This document shows positions 17,192 through 25,870 of a stretch of DNA of 64,000 bases, one piece after another (the stretch's first letter is position 1; each line of letters begins with the position of its first letter). Under the pieces are notes generated by a model, which worked only from the letters and a program-made list of their open reading frames with translations, was not told where the DNA came from and did no database searches. The stretch comes from Eubacteriales bacterium (GTDB taxonomy: Bacteria > Bacillota > Clostridia > Christensenellales > CAG-138), in assembly GCA_021373115.1 (NCBI GenBank), contig JAJFTI010000030.1, positions 23,971-87,970 of the forward strand. Reading direction: 5' to 3'. Both the position numbers and the translations under genes were made by a program.

Positions 17192-18967
17192 ATGGAACTG
17201 GAAAGATCGAACAAACGAAAGGCCAACGTTCTAACGCTCCTGTGCGTGCTGACGCTGGTTGTTTTATTTGTACTCCTACTTTGGAGAGTGCCCTTTGGCT
17301 ACGACTGGACGGACGAACAGTACTATTCCGAGATCGGATACCGGCTGCTGCAAGGTGACCGGCCGCTGGTTGACACGTGGGAAGTGCACCAGTTTTCGGC
17401 GATCCTCATCGCCCCGGTACTAAAAACCTTCCTGCTCTGCAACCACAACAGCACGGACGGAATGGTGCTGTTTCTGCGTTATTTTGCGGTTTCGTTTCAG
17501 TTTGTCGCGAGCTTGACCGCGTTTTTTCTGCTCAAAAAGCGCTACGGCTGGATTCCCGCGCTGCTTGCGGCGGGCATGCTGCTTGCGTATTCGCATTTTG
17601 CGATCAACAGCTATTATTACAACAGCATGACGCTGCTCTTTTCGGTACTCTCGGGTCTTTTTTGCATGGAGTTCCTCCGCCGCACGGCAGGCGGCTTTGC
17701 GTTTGCCGCGCTGGGCGGAATCTGCTTTGCGCTGGCGGTAGTCGCTTATCCGTTTTTTCTGTTGTTCGCGCCGGTTTTTCTTTTGTACTGGCTTGCTCTT
17801 TTGCGAAGGCAGAGCGAACGTAAACGAACCGCTTTTGGCTTACTCGCGTTTTTTACGGGCGCCGCCGTGATCGCGCTGGCGCTTATTGCGTTTTTATTAT
17901 CCCGTGCGACGGCTTCCCAGCTCATTGCGGGTGTTTCCAATATGCTCGACGATCCGGATCATCAGTCCATGAACCTGCTGGAGGTGACGGGGCAGTATTT
18001 CAACGCGATTCGGGTGGTGTACTCTCCCGCAAGCTATGGGGCGGCGGCGCTGCTGCTGCTTGGGATATTCTATTCGCGCAGTAAGCGCGAAAACCTTCGG
18101 CTGGCGCTTCGCAGGGTCGGCGCCGTCGCGGTCACGCTGCTGCTGTTCGGGGTTGTCTGGATTGCGTTTTGGTACGACTGGCCCGGCATCTACCGTATCA
18201 ATCTGCTCGCAATGGGCTTTGCGCTACTTGCGCCGGGGCTGTACGGTTTTTCGGATCGAACGCGAGATCATGGCACGCTGCTGCTGTATTGGATTGGCTG
18301 CGGATTGTCCTTTACGGTACAAATTGGAAGCAATACGCGCATCCTTGCATCCTCCGGCATGCTGCTGCCTGCTGCGATGGCAACGGTGCTCTATCTCTTT
18401 GAACATGCGGATGAACTCTTTCGCTGGAAAGCGGAGCGGGGCCCGGGAACGGCGAACGGGACGGATCGACGCTCGATCGCGCTGCGGGCGGCGGCGACGC
18501 TGGCCTGCTTTGCCTGCGTTGCGGGCCTGATGGCGCTTCGCCTGACGGCGGTCCACCGCGACGAGCCGGTTAAGCAATTGACGGCGACCATTGAAAGCGG
18601 CGCGGCAAAAGGCATTCGAACGACGCCAAAGAGCGCGGAACTGCACGATCGCCTGATTGCGGATCTTCGCGCAAACGCGCCATCGAGCGGATCGATTCTT
18701 GTCACCTGCCTGTTCCCGGAGGGATATCTGGTCACGGGGCTGCGCGCGGGGACGCCTTCCGCCTACAATATGACGATGAATTCGCCGTGGCTTGCGCAGT
18801 ATTACGAACAACATCCGGAGCGAATGCCGAGCTATGTGTTCGCCATTGATCCGGCAATGCCGTACAACGAGCCTGGACAGGTAGGAATTGAGACGTTTGC
18901 ATGCAATCCGGATTATGAGCAGCGCGATTGCCGAACCGGCATAGCGTTTTTAAACACAGCGCCATGA
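17192..18967 (+). CDS. Polytopic membrane protein, GT-C/GT39 (PMT-like) glycosyltransferase type
   Basis: This 591-residue protein has about 11-13 membrane helices. Just after the first helix lies the acidic motif YDWTDEQYYSEIGYRLLQGD (about 38-57), matching the DE-containing first loop of GT-C enzymes that use polyprenyl-phosphate sugars. The C-terminal 130 residues lie outside the membrane. It may glycosylate a wall polymer or protein; the acceptor is unknown. It stands alone between the cupin operon and the DUF937 gene. There is no Shine-Dalgarno site, and the promoter ends six bases before ATG, so the mRNA may be leaderless. Confidence 0.72.
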   Translation: MELERSNKRKANVLTLLCVLTLVVLFVLLLWRVPFGYDWTDEQYYSEIGYRLLQGDRPLVDTWEVHQFSAILIAPVLKTFLLCNHNSTDGMVLFLRYFAVSFQFVASLTAFFLLKKRYGWIPALLAAGMLLAYSHFAINSYYYNSMTLLFSVLSGLFCMEFLRRTAGGFAFAALGGICFALAVVAYPFFLLFAPVFLLYWLALLRRQSERKRTAFGLLAFFTGAAVIALALIAFLLSRATASQLIAGVSNMLDDPDHQSMNLLEVTGQYFNAIRVVYSPASYGAAALLLLGIFYSRSKRENLRLALRRVGAVAVTLLLFGVVWIAFWYDWPGIYRINLLAMGFALLAPGLYGFSDRTRDHGTLLLYWIGCGLSFTVQIGSNTRILASSGMLLPAAMATVLYLFEHADELFRWKAERGPGTANGTDRRSIALRAAATLACFACVAGLMALRLTAVHRDEPVKQLTATIESGAAKGIRTTPKSAELHDRLIADLRANAPSSGSILVTCLFPEGYLVTGLRAGTPSAYNMTMNSPWLAQYYEQHPERMPSYVFAIDPAMPYNEPGQVGIETFACNPDYEQRDCRTGIAFLNTAP

Positions 18968-19031
18968 CGAAGCTACAGACGAACATTGGAACGAAAGCGA
19001 TATTGTAAAAAAAGAAAGCGAGGATTGTGGA

Positions 19032-19961
19032 ATGGGCTATTCGGATGCGATTATTCAAACCATACTGGGGAACGACGCCGTTGGCGCGCTGAGCAAGTCC
19101 AGCGGCGCGAAAAAAACGCAGGTGGAATCCCTCATTGGCGCGGCTCTGCCACTGATGCTGGAGAGCATGCAGAACAACGCGAGCTCGCCGAAGGGGGAAG
19201 AGGCGCTCACGCAGGCGCTTAGCGATCATGCGGGAAGCGACGCTTCCGACGTGAAAGCCTTTCTTTCCGGCGTGGACGCACAGGACAGCGCAAAGATTCT
19301 GCAGCATCTCTTTGGAGAGAGCACGAACAAAACGGTTTCCGCACTTTCCAAGAAAACGGGGATGCAAAAGTCGCAAACCATGTCAATTCTGCTTCAGCTT
19401 GCGCCGCTGCTGCTTTCCCTGCTCGGCCAGCAGAACCAGAATTCCTCCGGCGGGATTGGTTCGCTGCTTGGTTCCCTGCTTGGCGGTTCGGGTTCCAATT
19501 CAACGGGATCGCTGATCGGTTCCCTGCTGGGTAGTGACACGAGCGACGCGGCGGGTTCGCTCATTGGCAATCTGCTGGGCGGCGGATCCGGTAATTCCGG
19601 TTCCTCGATTGGCGGCGCGCTGCTCGGCAGCCTGCTGGGCTCCGGCAACTCCAGCTCCTCCGGCTCGAATTCCGGTGTTGCGGGATCGCTGCTCTCCGCA
19701 CTGCTTTCGGACGGCGACAACAACGACGACGACGACGGCGGGGATCTGCTGGGCAGCCTGCTCGGAGGCGGCGGTTCCAACAGCCTGGGCGGCGGCTTAC
19801 TGACGAGCCTGTTCGGGGACGATTCGCAAAAGATCAAAAGCCCGGCGAAAAAGAAATCCTCCTCCGGTGCAAAAAAAACCTCGACCGCGAAAAAGCCAAC
19901 AGCCGCAAAGAAGAAAACGACGAAGAAACCGTCCGCAACGGGCAAGAAAAAAGGCAACTGA
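19032..19961 (+). CDS. DUF937/YidB-like protein with Gly-Ser-Leu repeats and a histone-H1-like lysine tail
   Basis: In this 309-residue protein, residues 1-130 resemble DUF937 (DAIIQTILGNDAVGALSKSS and a second half-repeat VSALSKKTGMQKSQTMSILL). Residues 135-260 are built from imperfect copies of GSLLGSLLGG separated by Ser/Gly/Asn spacers and one acidic run (DNNDDDDGGD). Residues 265-309 are a Lys/Ala/Thr/Ser tail (KKTSTAKKPTAAKKKTTKK) like eukaryotic H1 or bacterial histone-like tails. Function is unknown; the tail suggests contact with nucleic acid or an anionic polymer. GCGAGG lies upstream of ATG 19032. It is monocistronic. Confidence 0.8.
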   Translation: MGYSDAIIQTILGNDAVGALSKSSGAKKTQVESLIGAALPLMLESMQNNASSPKGEEALTQALSDHAGSDASDVKAFLSGVDAQDSAKILQHLFGESTNKTVSALSKKTGMQKSQTMSILLQLAPLLLSLLGQQNQNSSGGIGSLLGSLLGGSGSNSTGSLIGSLLGSDTSDAAGSLIGNLLGGGSGNSGSSIGGALLGSLLGSGNSSSSGSNSGVAGSLLSALLSDGDNNDDDDGGDLLGSLLGGGGSNSLGGGLLTSLFGDDSQKIKSPAKKKSSSGAKKTSTAKKPTAAKKKTTKKPSATGKKKGN

Positions 19962-19975
19962 GCCCTGTATACAGC

Positions 19976-20008
19976 AAAAGGCGGCCGTCCCGAGGACGGC
20001 CGCCTTTT
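19976..20008. terminator. Bidirectional terminator between convergent genes
   Basis: A perfect 15-bp stem (AAAAGGCGGCCGTCC and its complement) with a 3-nt loop is bounded by A and T tracts. It serves the DUF937 gene and the HEAT-like gene. Confidence 0.88.
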
Positions 20009-20025
20009 ACGACCGAAAGCGGATT

Positions 20026-20652
20026 CTATCCGCGCGAACTGGAACTCATGCGCGCGAGGATGCTTTTCTTCGTTTTTGCATCCAGAAGGTCGCCGGAGAG
20101 CGCGCCGGACAGATAGGAATCGATTCCGTCGATCGAGGCGGATTCCCGAATGAGAAGGAGCACGTCAACGATATCAAGCAGGATCAATTTGCGCATGGTA
20201 TCCCGCTGCCCAGCCAGGTTCAGCGCAAGCAGCCTTTCCGAAATGGTCTTTGCGAGCTCCGGATGATAAGGAACGATTAACAGCAGTCCCTGGATGCACT
20301 GGCGAACGGTAATCGGTTTTTCGTCGTCTAAAAGCGCGAGATACGGTTCCAGCGCGGCCGCTGTTTTACCGCCGCCATCCCAGCGCGCGTTTGCCGCGAG
20401 CAGCATTGCGCCGATGCTGCGCTGATAGGAATTTTCGCTGCCGAGCTTTGCGGCAAATTCGTCCCAAAATGGAAACACGTCCGCCTGCGAGCGCGCGCGT
20501 TCGTTGAGCAGCAGAAACGCGCCGTAGCGAATTTTATCGTCCTTCAGGGCGAGCAGACCCACCAGCCAGACAATTTCTCCGGAGGTGAGCGCCGCCGCCC
20601 GGGCGGGGAGTTCCTCTTTCTTCAGTTCCAGCAGATCCGTTTCAGTCAGCAT
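20026..20652 (-). CDS. HEAT-repeat-like protein of unknown function
   Basis: This 208-residue all-helical protein has paired amphipathic helices of the HEAT/armadillo type (IVWLVGLLALKDDKIRYGAF, then RSIGAMLLAANARW, TVRQCIQGLLLIVPYHP and MRKLILLDIVDVLLLI). Such folds are protein-interaction scaffolds. The start at ATG 20652 has AAGGAG nine bases upstream and overlaps the end of the acetyltransferase gene by 11 bases, so the two are co-translated. A longer frame to 20772 would run inside the acetyltransferase and is rejected. Confidence 0.7.
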   Translation of the reverse strand: MLTETDLLELKKEELPARAAALTSGEIVWLVGLLALKDDKIRYGAFLLLNERARSQADVFPFWDEFAAKLGSENSYQRSIGAMLLAANARWDGGGKTAAALEPYLALLDDEKPITVRQCIQGLLLIVPYHPELAKTISERLLALNLAGQRDTMRKLILLDIVDVLLLIRESASIDGIDSYLSGALSGDLLDAKTKKSILARMSSSSRG

Positions 20653-21112
20653 GGAAATACGCTCCTTTCGTTTCCGCTTTGGAATACTGCATCGGGTAAT
20701 AGCGAATACCATCGGACAGCTGCTCCCCGCTGACGGCGGTGAAGCCAAGGTGCTCGTAGATTGCCTTCGCATACGGAGAGGAATGCACGGTCATTCGCTC
20801 GCCGCGGCATTGCTCGCGCGCGGCGGTAAACAGCGCTCTGCCCACGCCGCGCCCCTGCCAGACGGCATCGACAAAGAACAGAGCAATGTGGGAACCGTCC
20901 TCCCCGCGCGTGGCGAGCACCCCGGCGAGCGAACCCGCTTCGTATGCGCCGTAAAAATGCAGCTTTTTAAGCTCTTCGCTGCTTTGAAGAAAGGAACGGA
21001 ACGTTTCGACGCCCTGTTCGCAGTAGTCCGGCGCTTCAAACGCAAGGAACACGCGGAGCACGAGATCGAGCGCCCGCTGGATATCCCGTTCGGGTACCGG
21101 CGAAATCTCCAT
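20642..21112 (-). CDS. GNAT-family N-acetyltransferase
   Basis: This 156-residue GNAT protein has the acetyl-CoA loop seen as AVWQGRGVGRALF (residues 83-95, the Q/RxxGxG/A pattern), preceded by strand 4 (SHIALFFVDA) and followed by SPYAKAIYEHLGFTAV. The substrate is unknown. AAGGAG precedes ATG 21112. It is upstream of and overlapping the HEAT-like gene. Confidence 0.9.
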   Translation of the reverse strand: MEISPVPERDIQRALDLVLRVFLAFEAPDYCEQGVETFRSFLQSSEELKKLHFYGAYEAGSLAGVLATRGEDGSHIALFFVDAVWQGRGVGRALFTAAREQCRGERMTVHSSPYAKAIYEHLGFTAVSGEQLSDGIRYYPMQYSKAETKGAYFHAD

Positions 21113-21156
21113 TGGCAGAACTCCTTTTCGGATTGAATGAGAAAGGCAACTTTCGG

Positions 21157-21714
21157 TCAGCGCGCGTTCATGCGCTCCAGAAGCTGCAGTGTCGTATTCC
21201 AGTTACGCGCGGTAACGGGGGAGAGCGCGTCCTGCAGGCGTACCGCCAGCTTGGAATTGCGAATGCTCTGCGATAACAGCAGGTAAGCGTCGCGTCCAAC
21301 GACGCGGAAACGGTCTTCCGTTCCGGTCGGACCGCATGCTTTTTCGAGCGTTTCCGGATTTGGCGGCTTTGCGGCAAAGAGCAGATAGAGGGTTTCGCCT
21401 TCAAGATTGCGCGCACAAGCCGCGGCGATTTCATCCGCCGAAAAAGGCAGGCGGGAAACCGCGAGCCGGAGTTCTTCCGCGGAACGCAGGATCACGCTGG
21501 TTTGTATTGCAGCGCCGCTTTTCAGCAAGTCTTCGAGTTTCGGGGCGAGTTCGCTTTCCTCCAGAGGGGTATCGAACAGGACGTTTCCGCTCTGAATGTA
21601 GGTTTCCACGCGGGAACACCCAGCCTGCTCAAACAAGCGCCTAAGATCCTCCATGCGGATTCGGTTTGCGGAACCAACGTTAACGCCGCGCAACAGCGCA
21701 AGACAGGATGCCAT
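21157..21714 (-). CDS. DUF1697 family protein
   Basis: This 185-residue protein starts MASCLALLRGVNVGSANRI and continues with YIQSGNVLF, the hallmark of DUF1697, and ends with TARNWNTTLQLLERM as usual for the family. Function is unknown. Length matches the family (about 175-190). AAGGAG lies upstream of ATG 21714. A longer open frame upstream overlaps the VOC gene in another frame and is not used. Confidence 0.9.
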   Translation of the reverse strand: MASCLALLRGVNVGSANRIRMEDLRRLFEQAGCSRVETYIQSGNVLFDTPLEESELAPKLEDLLKSGAAIQTSVILRSAEELRLAVSRLPFSADEIAAACARNLEGETLYLLFAAKPPNPETLEKACGPTGTEDRFRVVGRDAYLLLSQSIRNSKLAVRLQDALSPVTARNWNTTLQLLERMNAR

Positions 21715-21769
21715 AGCCGCTCCTTTCGACGATTCATCAGGCGGGGGGTGCGCGCTGCTCTCCGGCGGC

Positions 21770-22216
21770 TCAGGACCACCCCTGCAGCTCGAGAATGTTT
21801 CCCTCGGGGTCGGTTGCGTATACGACACAGATCGTCCGCCCGTCCGCATAAGTGCTGCGAACCAGCTCGCCGACCGTTCCGCCGCCGCAGGAGAGCACAC
21901 GATCGAGTGCCTCCGAAACGTCATCCACCTCGAACGCGATATGCGCAAAACCGGGCGTGTTGACCGCGCCGGAGGGAGAATCCGGCATGGCGCTATACGT
22001 AAAGATTTCAAGCGTCGGGCCGTGCCCTTCATAACCGGGCAGCGCAAGGTGCTCTCCGGTGAGGTGCGCGTTTTCTATGCCGGTCAGCCGGTCGAGCCAC
22101 GCGCCGGATAGGTCGCGCGTTTCTCCGATGCTGCGGCAGCCGAGCGCCTGTTTATAGAACGCAATCAATACGGGAGCGTTTTTCGCAATCAGATTGGTAT
22201 GCGCATAACGAATCAT
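21770..22216 (-). CDS. VOC-superfamily (glyoxalase/dioxygenase fold) protein
   Basis: This 148-residue protein has two beta-alpha-beta-beta-beta modules. Module 1 begins RYAHTNLIAKNAPVLIAFYKQALG with a metal-type His at residue 6. Module 2 has PGFAHIAFEVDDVSEALDRV and ends DPEGNILELQG with the metal-type Glu. The substrate is unknown. AAAGGA precedes ATG 22216. It is one of a run of minus-strand small enzymes. Confidence 0.9.
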   Translation of the reverse strand: MIRYAHTNLIAKNAPVLIAFYKQALGCRSIGETRDLSGAWLDRLTGIENAHLTGEHLALPGYEGHGPTLEIFTYSAMPDSPSGAVNTPGFAHIAFEVDDVSEALDRVLSCGGGTVGELVRSTYADGRTICVVYATDPEGNILELQGWS

Positions 22217-22580
22217 GGTACGAACGTCCTTTCGCTGCTTGATTTGTTCAGATCAAGCCATATAACGTGCATGGATTCGACCGTTTTGAGCTCGCGGTAA
22301 TCCGCTTTCCGCTGCATATCCGGCGTTCCGCGGCAACGCTTCCGCTTGATTGGTTTCGAGCGGGTGAGCTCTCCATCCGTCAAATGAGAAGGCATTTTAA
22401 TCGTAACGGCAGAAGCGGAAAGCCCAGTGCGGCATACCGGAAAAGTCCAGGTTCGAAACAAAGTCGGCGAATGTCTCCGCCAGCGCGGGGCAAGGCGGCT
22501 GGATTCTATAGCTCGTTTGAGCTTCCTCCGCTATAAACCATTCGTCGTTGAAGGGAGGGGGTGGGATGCCAGGCTCGCCT
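22217..22580. other. 364-base stretch without a supportable gene
   Basis: Minus-strand frames here are open, but none has a good start, and their predicted products have no family resemblance. Composition is similar to neighbouring genes. It lies between the VOC gene and the truncated VOC-like start at 22697, so it is probably decayed coding sequence. Confidence 0.5.
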
Positions 22581-22697
22581 TCAGCCCGGAAAAAGGGAGA
22601 CGAGTTTACCAAATACCCGCGCAGCCAGCGCCCGTGGCGAGCGCGCGGCCTCGACGGCCTGGGTATCAAACCAGAGATGCAAAACGATCCGCTGCAT
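22581..22697 (-). pseudogene. Truncated start of a PhnB-type VOC gene
   Basis: A perfect AGGAGG lies nine bases before ATG 22697. The first 18 codons read MQRIVLHLWFDTQAVEAA, the opening of PhnB/3-demethylubiquinone-type VOC proteins. After that the resemblance is lost and a TGA ends the frame at 38 residues, against about 130-160 for the family. An extended -10 promoter sits 60 bases upstream. I read this as a gene whose promoter, ribosome site and first strand survive while the body has been deleted or scrambled. A genuine 38-residue peptide cannot be excluded. Confidence 0.45.
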
Positions 22698-22756
22698 GGC
22701 GATATCCTCCTGCCGGTTCTTATATCATTTGAAAACCGGGGATTGTTCTTTGCGGA

Positions 22757-22765
22757 ATTATACCA
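22757..22765 (-). promoter_or_regulatory. Extended -10 promoter on the minus strand
   Basis: Reading the minus strand, TGGTATAAT is a full TGnTATAAT extended -10. No good -35 is seen. It would start a transcript near 22750, and a hairpin (CCGGTT/AACCGG, 22713-22739) lies in the leader. Confidence 0.5.
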
Positions 22766-22850
22766 TATTTTTCGACAGAGGGACTACGGTTCATCGTATC
22801 GGAAAAGCTCTGTCACGGACGGGCGATGCCAACGGGAGAGGGCGTACGGC

Positions 22851-23357
22851 TTATATGGACGGAAAAAGCCGGAGAATCTCTTCCGCCGCCTCTTTCGGTG
22901 TTCGCGAGGTAACATCCACCTTTTCGGTTTGAAGGGAATCATACAAACGGATTCGTGCCATGCTTCTGGGGAATACGTCCGCGGTGCGGATGCCCGCGTC
23001 GATATCCCTCTGGATTCGGGCTGCCAGCGCCCGTTCTTCACAGACGAGTGAAACGCAGTGCACAGTACAGCCGTTCGTTTCGAGGCGGGAAAAAAGGCCG
23101 TCCAGAATCGACTGCTCGTGCAGTACCCAGCAGAACACGATATTCTCATAGGCGGAGCAATGCAGAAAGCTGTTGAGCAAAAAGCAGATATTGTTCTGCA
23201 CCAGCTGCTTTGTTTCGTCCGTAACCTGAAACGGGTCCATATACCAGCACCAGTCGCCGTCCAGAAACACGCTGTTTGGCAGGCAATGGTTCAGGCAGAG
23301 ACTCGTGGCTGTTTTTCCAACGCCCATTGTGCCGCCGATAATGTAGAGATGCTTCAT
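22851..23357 (-). CDS. P-loop NTPase, small-molecule-kinase-like
   Basis: This 168-residue protein begins with a Walker A loop, IIGGTMGVGKTAT (GxxxxGKT, K15). VFLDGDWCWYMDPF follows, where the acidic D34 resembles the substrate/base Asp of shikimate-, gluconate- and nucleoside-type kinases. Later come ERALAARIQRD and DVTSRTPKEAAEEILRLF. It is probably a soluble phosphotransferase acting on an unknown small molecule. The start at ATG 23357 has AAGGAA upstream; a longer frame runs into the acetyltransferase gene and is rejected. Confidence 0.78.
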   Translation of the reverse strand: MKHLYIIGGTMGVGKTATSLCLNHCLPNSVFLDGDWCWYMDPFQVTDETKQLVQNNICFLLNSFLHCSAYENIVFCWVLHEQSILDGLFSRLETNGCTVHCVSLVCEERALAARIQRDIDAGIRTADVFPRSMARIRLYDSLQTEKVDVTSRTPKEAAEEILRLFPSI

Positions 23358-23433
23358 GAATGATTTCCTTCTTTTGCGCGCGCAAAGTGATGATGCTTCC
23401 AACTGCTGTTCCCGCCGCTGAGAGGAGACGAGG

Positions 23434-23997
23434 TCAACGGCCGAGCGTCCGCTGCAAAAAGACGGTTCCGGCAATCGGCGAGTCGTAGTACGGTTCGATC
23501 GGTACAAACCCAAGCCGGCGGTAGAGCTGCTGTGCGCGCTCCATTGAACCGAGCGTATCCAGCAGAACCGCGCGATACCCGATCTGCGCCGCATCCCGGA
23601 GAACGCGTTCGGAAAGCAGCCTGCCCAGATGCAGCCCCCGAAAACCGGGGCGCACGTAGAGCCGCTTCATCTCTGCGCGTTCGCCGTCGAAGCGCCGCAA
23701 TGCGACGCATCCGGCGGGCGAGCCGTCCGCCAGCGCGAGATACAGCCGCCCTTCCGGTTTCGCATACTTGCCGGGCAAGCCGGAGAGCTCTTCCGAAAAG
23801 TTCTGATATCCCAGATCAATTCCAAGCGAGGCGGAGTATTCCAGGAAGAGCGCTCTTACGTCCTCCAGATTGGAATACGCTTCCAGAATTTCGATCCTGC
23901 TGCCGCCTGCCTGCAAATGGCCGGGCGCGGGGACGCGTTTTTGCTGCATATTCGACTCTCCCGGAGACAAAGGATCGACAGAACGGTTTTGATTCAT
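23434..23997 (-). CDS. GNAT-family N-acetyltransferase
   Basis: This 187-residue protein has a GNAT core at about 40-185 with MKRLYVRPGFRGLHLGRLL (the acetyl-CoA loop, R-G-x-x-L-G) and LDTLGSMERAQQLYRRLGFV. The first 30 residues are not part of the fold, so a second start at the internal ATG (MQQKRVPAPG, residue 17) is possible. AAGGGA lies upstream of ATG 23997. The substrate is unknown. Confidence 0.88.
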   Translation of the reverse strand: MNQNRSVDPLSPGESNMQQKRVPAPGHLQAGGSRIEILEAYSNLEDVRALFLEYSASLGIDLGYQNFSEELSGLPGKYAKPEGRLYLALADGSPAGCVALRRFDGERAEMKRLYVRPGFRGLHLGRLLSERVLRDAAQIGYRAVLLDTLGSMERAQQLYRRLGFVPIEPYYDSPIAGTVFLQRTLGR

Positions 23998-24011
23998 ACG
24001 ACAGTCCCTTT

Positions 24012-25586
24012 TTAAACTCTATCGCTGACGTATTGTGCGGTTTGCTCCCATGCAACACAGCAGTTTCCCTGTTTGCTCTTTGCCAGATACATGGCCTGAT
24101 CCGCGTATTTCAGCAGACTTTCTTCCGAAGCGGCGGCTTCGTTGTCACATACGCCGATGCTGAGCATAAGTCGGGTGTTCACGCCGGATTCGAGCGGCAC
24201 AACCCGCTGCTCGGCGGCCTTTAGAATGCGGCTTGCGATTTCCTGTGCTCCCTGCCGGGAAATTCCGGGAAGGAGTGCGACGAATTCATCGCCGCCGACG
24301 CGAGCAACGGCGTCTTCATGCCGCAGAACGTTTTTCAGCAGATTTGCAAATGCAATGAGAACCCGGTCTCCGCTGTCGTGACCATAGGTGTCGTTGATGC
24401 TCTTGAATTTATCCAAATCCATCATGAGCAGCGAGACGGGTTCGCCGTTTTGCGAGGACTCCATCAGCCTTTCGGAAAGTAAATCCATGAAGCTTTCGCG
24501 ATTCATCAATCCGGTCAGACCGTCGGTTTCGGCTTTTGCGCGCAAGGCGGTTTCCTGCATGCGAAGAACGGTGACGTCCCGCATGATGGAAACGGCGCCA
24601 AGCAGAGCCCCTTTCTTCGATTGCAGAGGATATACGTGAATAAGGATAAAATACGGAGTCTTGGATGACAGCTTCAGCTCAAATTCCCCGGCCGAATTGC
24701 TTTTTAAAAGCGACAGCCAGCTTGGGAACCCGCCAAGAACCGCCTCCGCTTTCTTGCCGTTTAGTTTTCCGTGAATGCCGAAGCATTCATTAAGCAATTG
24801 AAAAGCGCAGGGATTAACATCCGCAATCATTCCGGAACCATCCGTTACGACAATGCCCATATCAACGACGTCGAATACCTTTTCCCGTGCGATCGGGGAT
24901 ACGCGAAAAACGTTGTTTTGATAGAGATTGTAAAACAAAATGGCGCTGCCCGGCAGATAGATGATTACGATTGGTATATTGACGCGCGTTCCTTCCAGAA
25001 AGACCGATTTTAAAAAACCAAGTAGAAAAATCAACCCGATCGCGACGAAGTTCAGCATAACCTGTCGCCGAAGCGCCTTCGTCACCTGCCTTGAAAAGAC
25101 GAAAAGAATCAGAAGGGAAACGAGCGCGAGCAGATAATTATACGAAACCAGAATTTTCCCGGTATTGGTTTGCACGACGGAGAGCGCTTTTCCAAAGATA
25201 GGGCTGTAGCTTACAAGATAGCCCGTTCGCATGATATGGGTCGAGGAATCCGTAAAAATCAGAATAATCGCGATGACGGATACGATCAGCAGCGGCGGGA
25301 TGAATTTGAGCAGTTTCGTATACTGCGCATAGTCAACGGCAAAATATACGCATGCAACGGGGATCAGAAAAACACCGATCTGCTGAATGTTTCTCCAGAG
25401 CAGCATCCCCTGTTCCGTTGGCGCGAGCATCTCCAGCAGGGAACCGACCGACCATATTGTGATGCAGAAAATCTGCAGAAGAAAGGCCTTTGATCCGGCG
25501 ATGTCGATATTGCGCACTGCGTAGACGGCAACGACGAATAGAAACGCCAGCGAACTGCCGACGATGAAGATATACGCAATAGACAT
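24012..25586 (-). CDS. Diguanylate cyclase with 7-helix sensor, PAS and GGDEF domains
   Basis: This 524-residue protein has seven membrane helices (about 5-215, like the histidine-kinase N-terminal 7TM sensor), a PAS domain (about 225-340) and a GGDEF domain (about 355-515). The active-site motif is intact, VGGDEFVALLPG near residue 432. RHED lies five residues before GGDEF, the position of the RxxD inhibitory site for c-di-GMP. It should make cyclic di-GMP in response to a membrane or small-molecule cue. No EAL or HD-GYP gene is in the window. AAGGAA precedes ATG 25586. Confidence 0.93.
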   Translation of the reverse strand: MSIAYIFIVGSSLAFLFVVAVYAVRNIDIAGSKAFLLQIFCITIWSVGSLLEMLAPTEQGMLLWRNIQQIGVFLIPVACVYFAVDYAQYTKLLKFIPPLLIVSVIAIILIFTDSSTHIMRTGYLVSYSPIFGKALSVVQTNTGKILVSYNYLLALVSLLILFVFSRQVTKALRRQVMLNFVAIGLIFLLGFLKSVFLEGTRVNIPIVIIYLPGSAILFYNLYQNNVFRVSPIAREKVFDVVDMGIVVTDGSGMIADVNPCAFQLLNECFGIHGKLNGKKAEAVLGGFPSWLSLLKSNSAGEFELKLSSKTPYFILIHVYPLQSKKGALLGAVSIMRDVTVLRMQETALRAKAETDGLTGLMNRESFMDLLSERLMESSQNGEPVSLLMMDLDKFKSINDTYGHDSGDRVLIAFANLLKNVLRHEDAVARVGGDEFVALLPGISRQGAQEIASRILKAAEQRVVPLESGVNTRLMLSIGVCDNEAAASEESLLKYADQAMYLAKSKQGNCCVAWEQTAQYVSDRV

Positions 25587-25847
25587 GATTTCCCGTTCCT
25601 TTTCGCGATCTATGCTGAATTCTATAAAAACGCTCTTTTTCTATCATGCGAAGTTCAGGCGGTTTCCAGGTAGTGGGGATTACCGCATCCAAGAGCGACT
25701 AAAACCGGAGCACTGCCATTGTTTGAAAAAGCTTCCTATACCGTATAAGAAACGCATTGTCGTTTGCAATCTTTTTTTAATTCACGCAAAAAAACAGGCT
25801 TTTCACGCTTCTGTGCGGTGATAAATAACAGAAGGCATGCCACGCTT

Positions 25848-25870
25848 AGCGTTCGTTTGAAGGGAACGCT
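25848..25870. other. Hairpin at the 3' end of the XRE regulator gene
   Basis: AGCGTTC (25848-25854) and GAACGCT (25864-25870) form a 7-bp stem overlapping the stop codon. The side facing the minus-strand transcript has no T-run. The stretch 25587-25847 otherwise shows only AT-rich promoter-like sequence for the cyclase gene. Confidence 0.35.
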
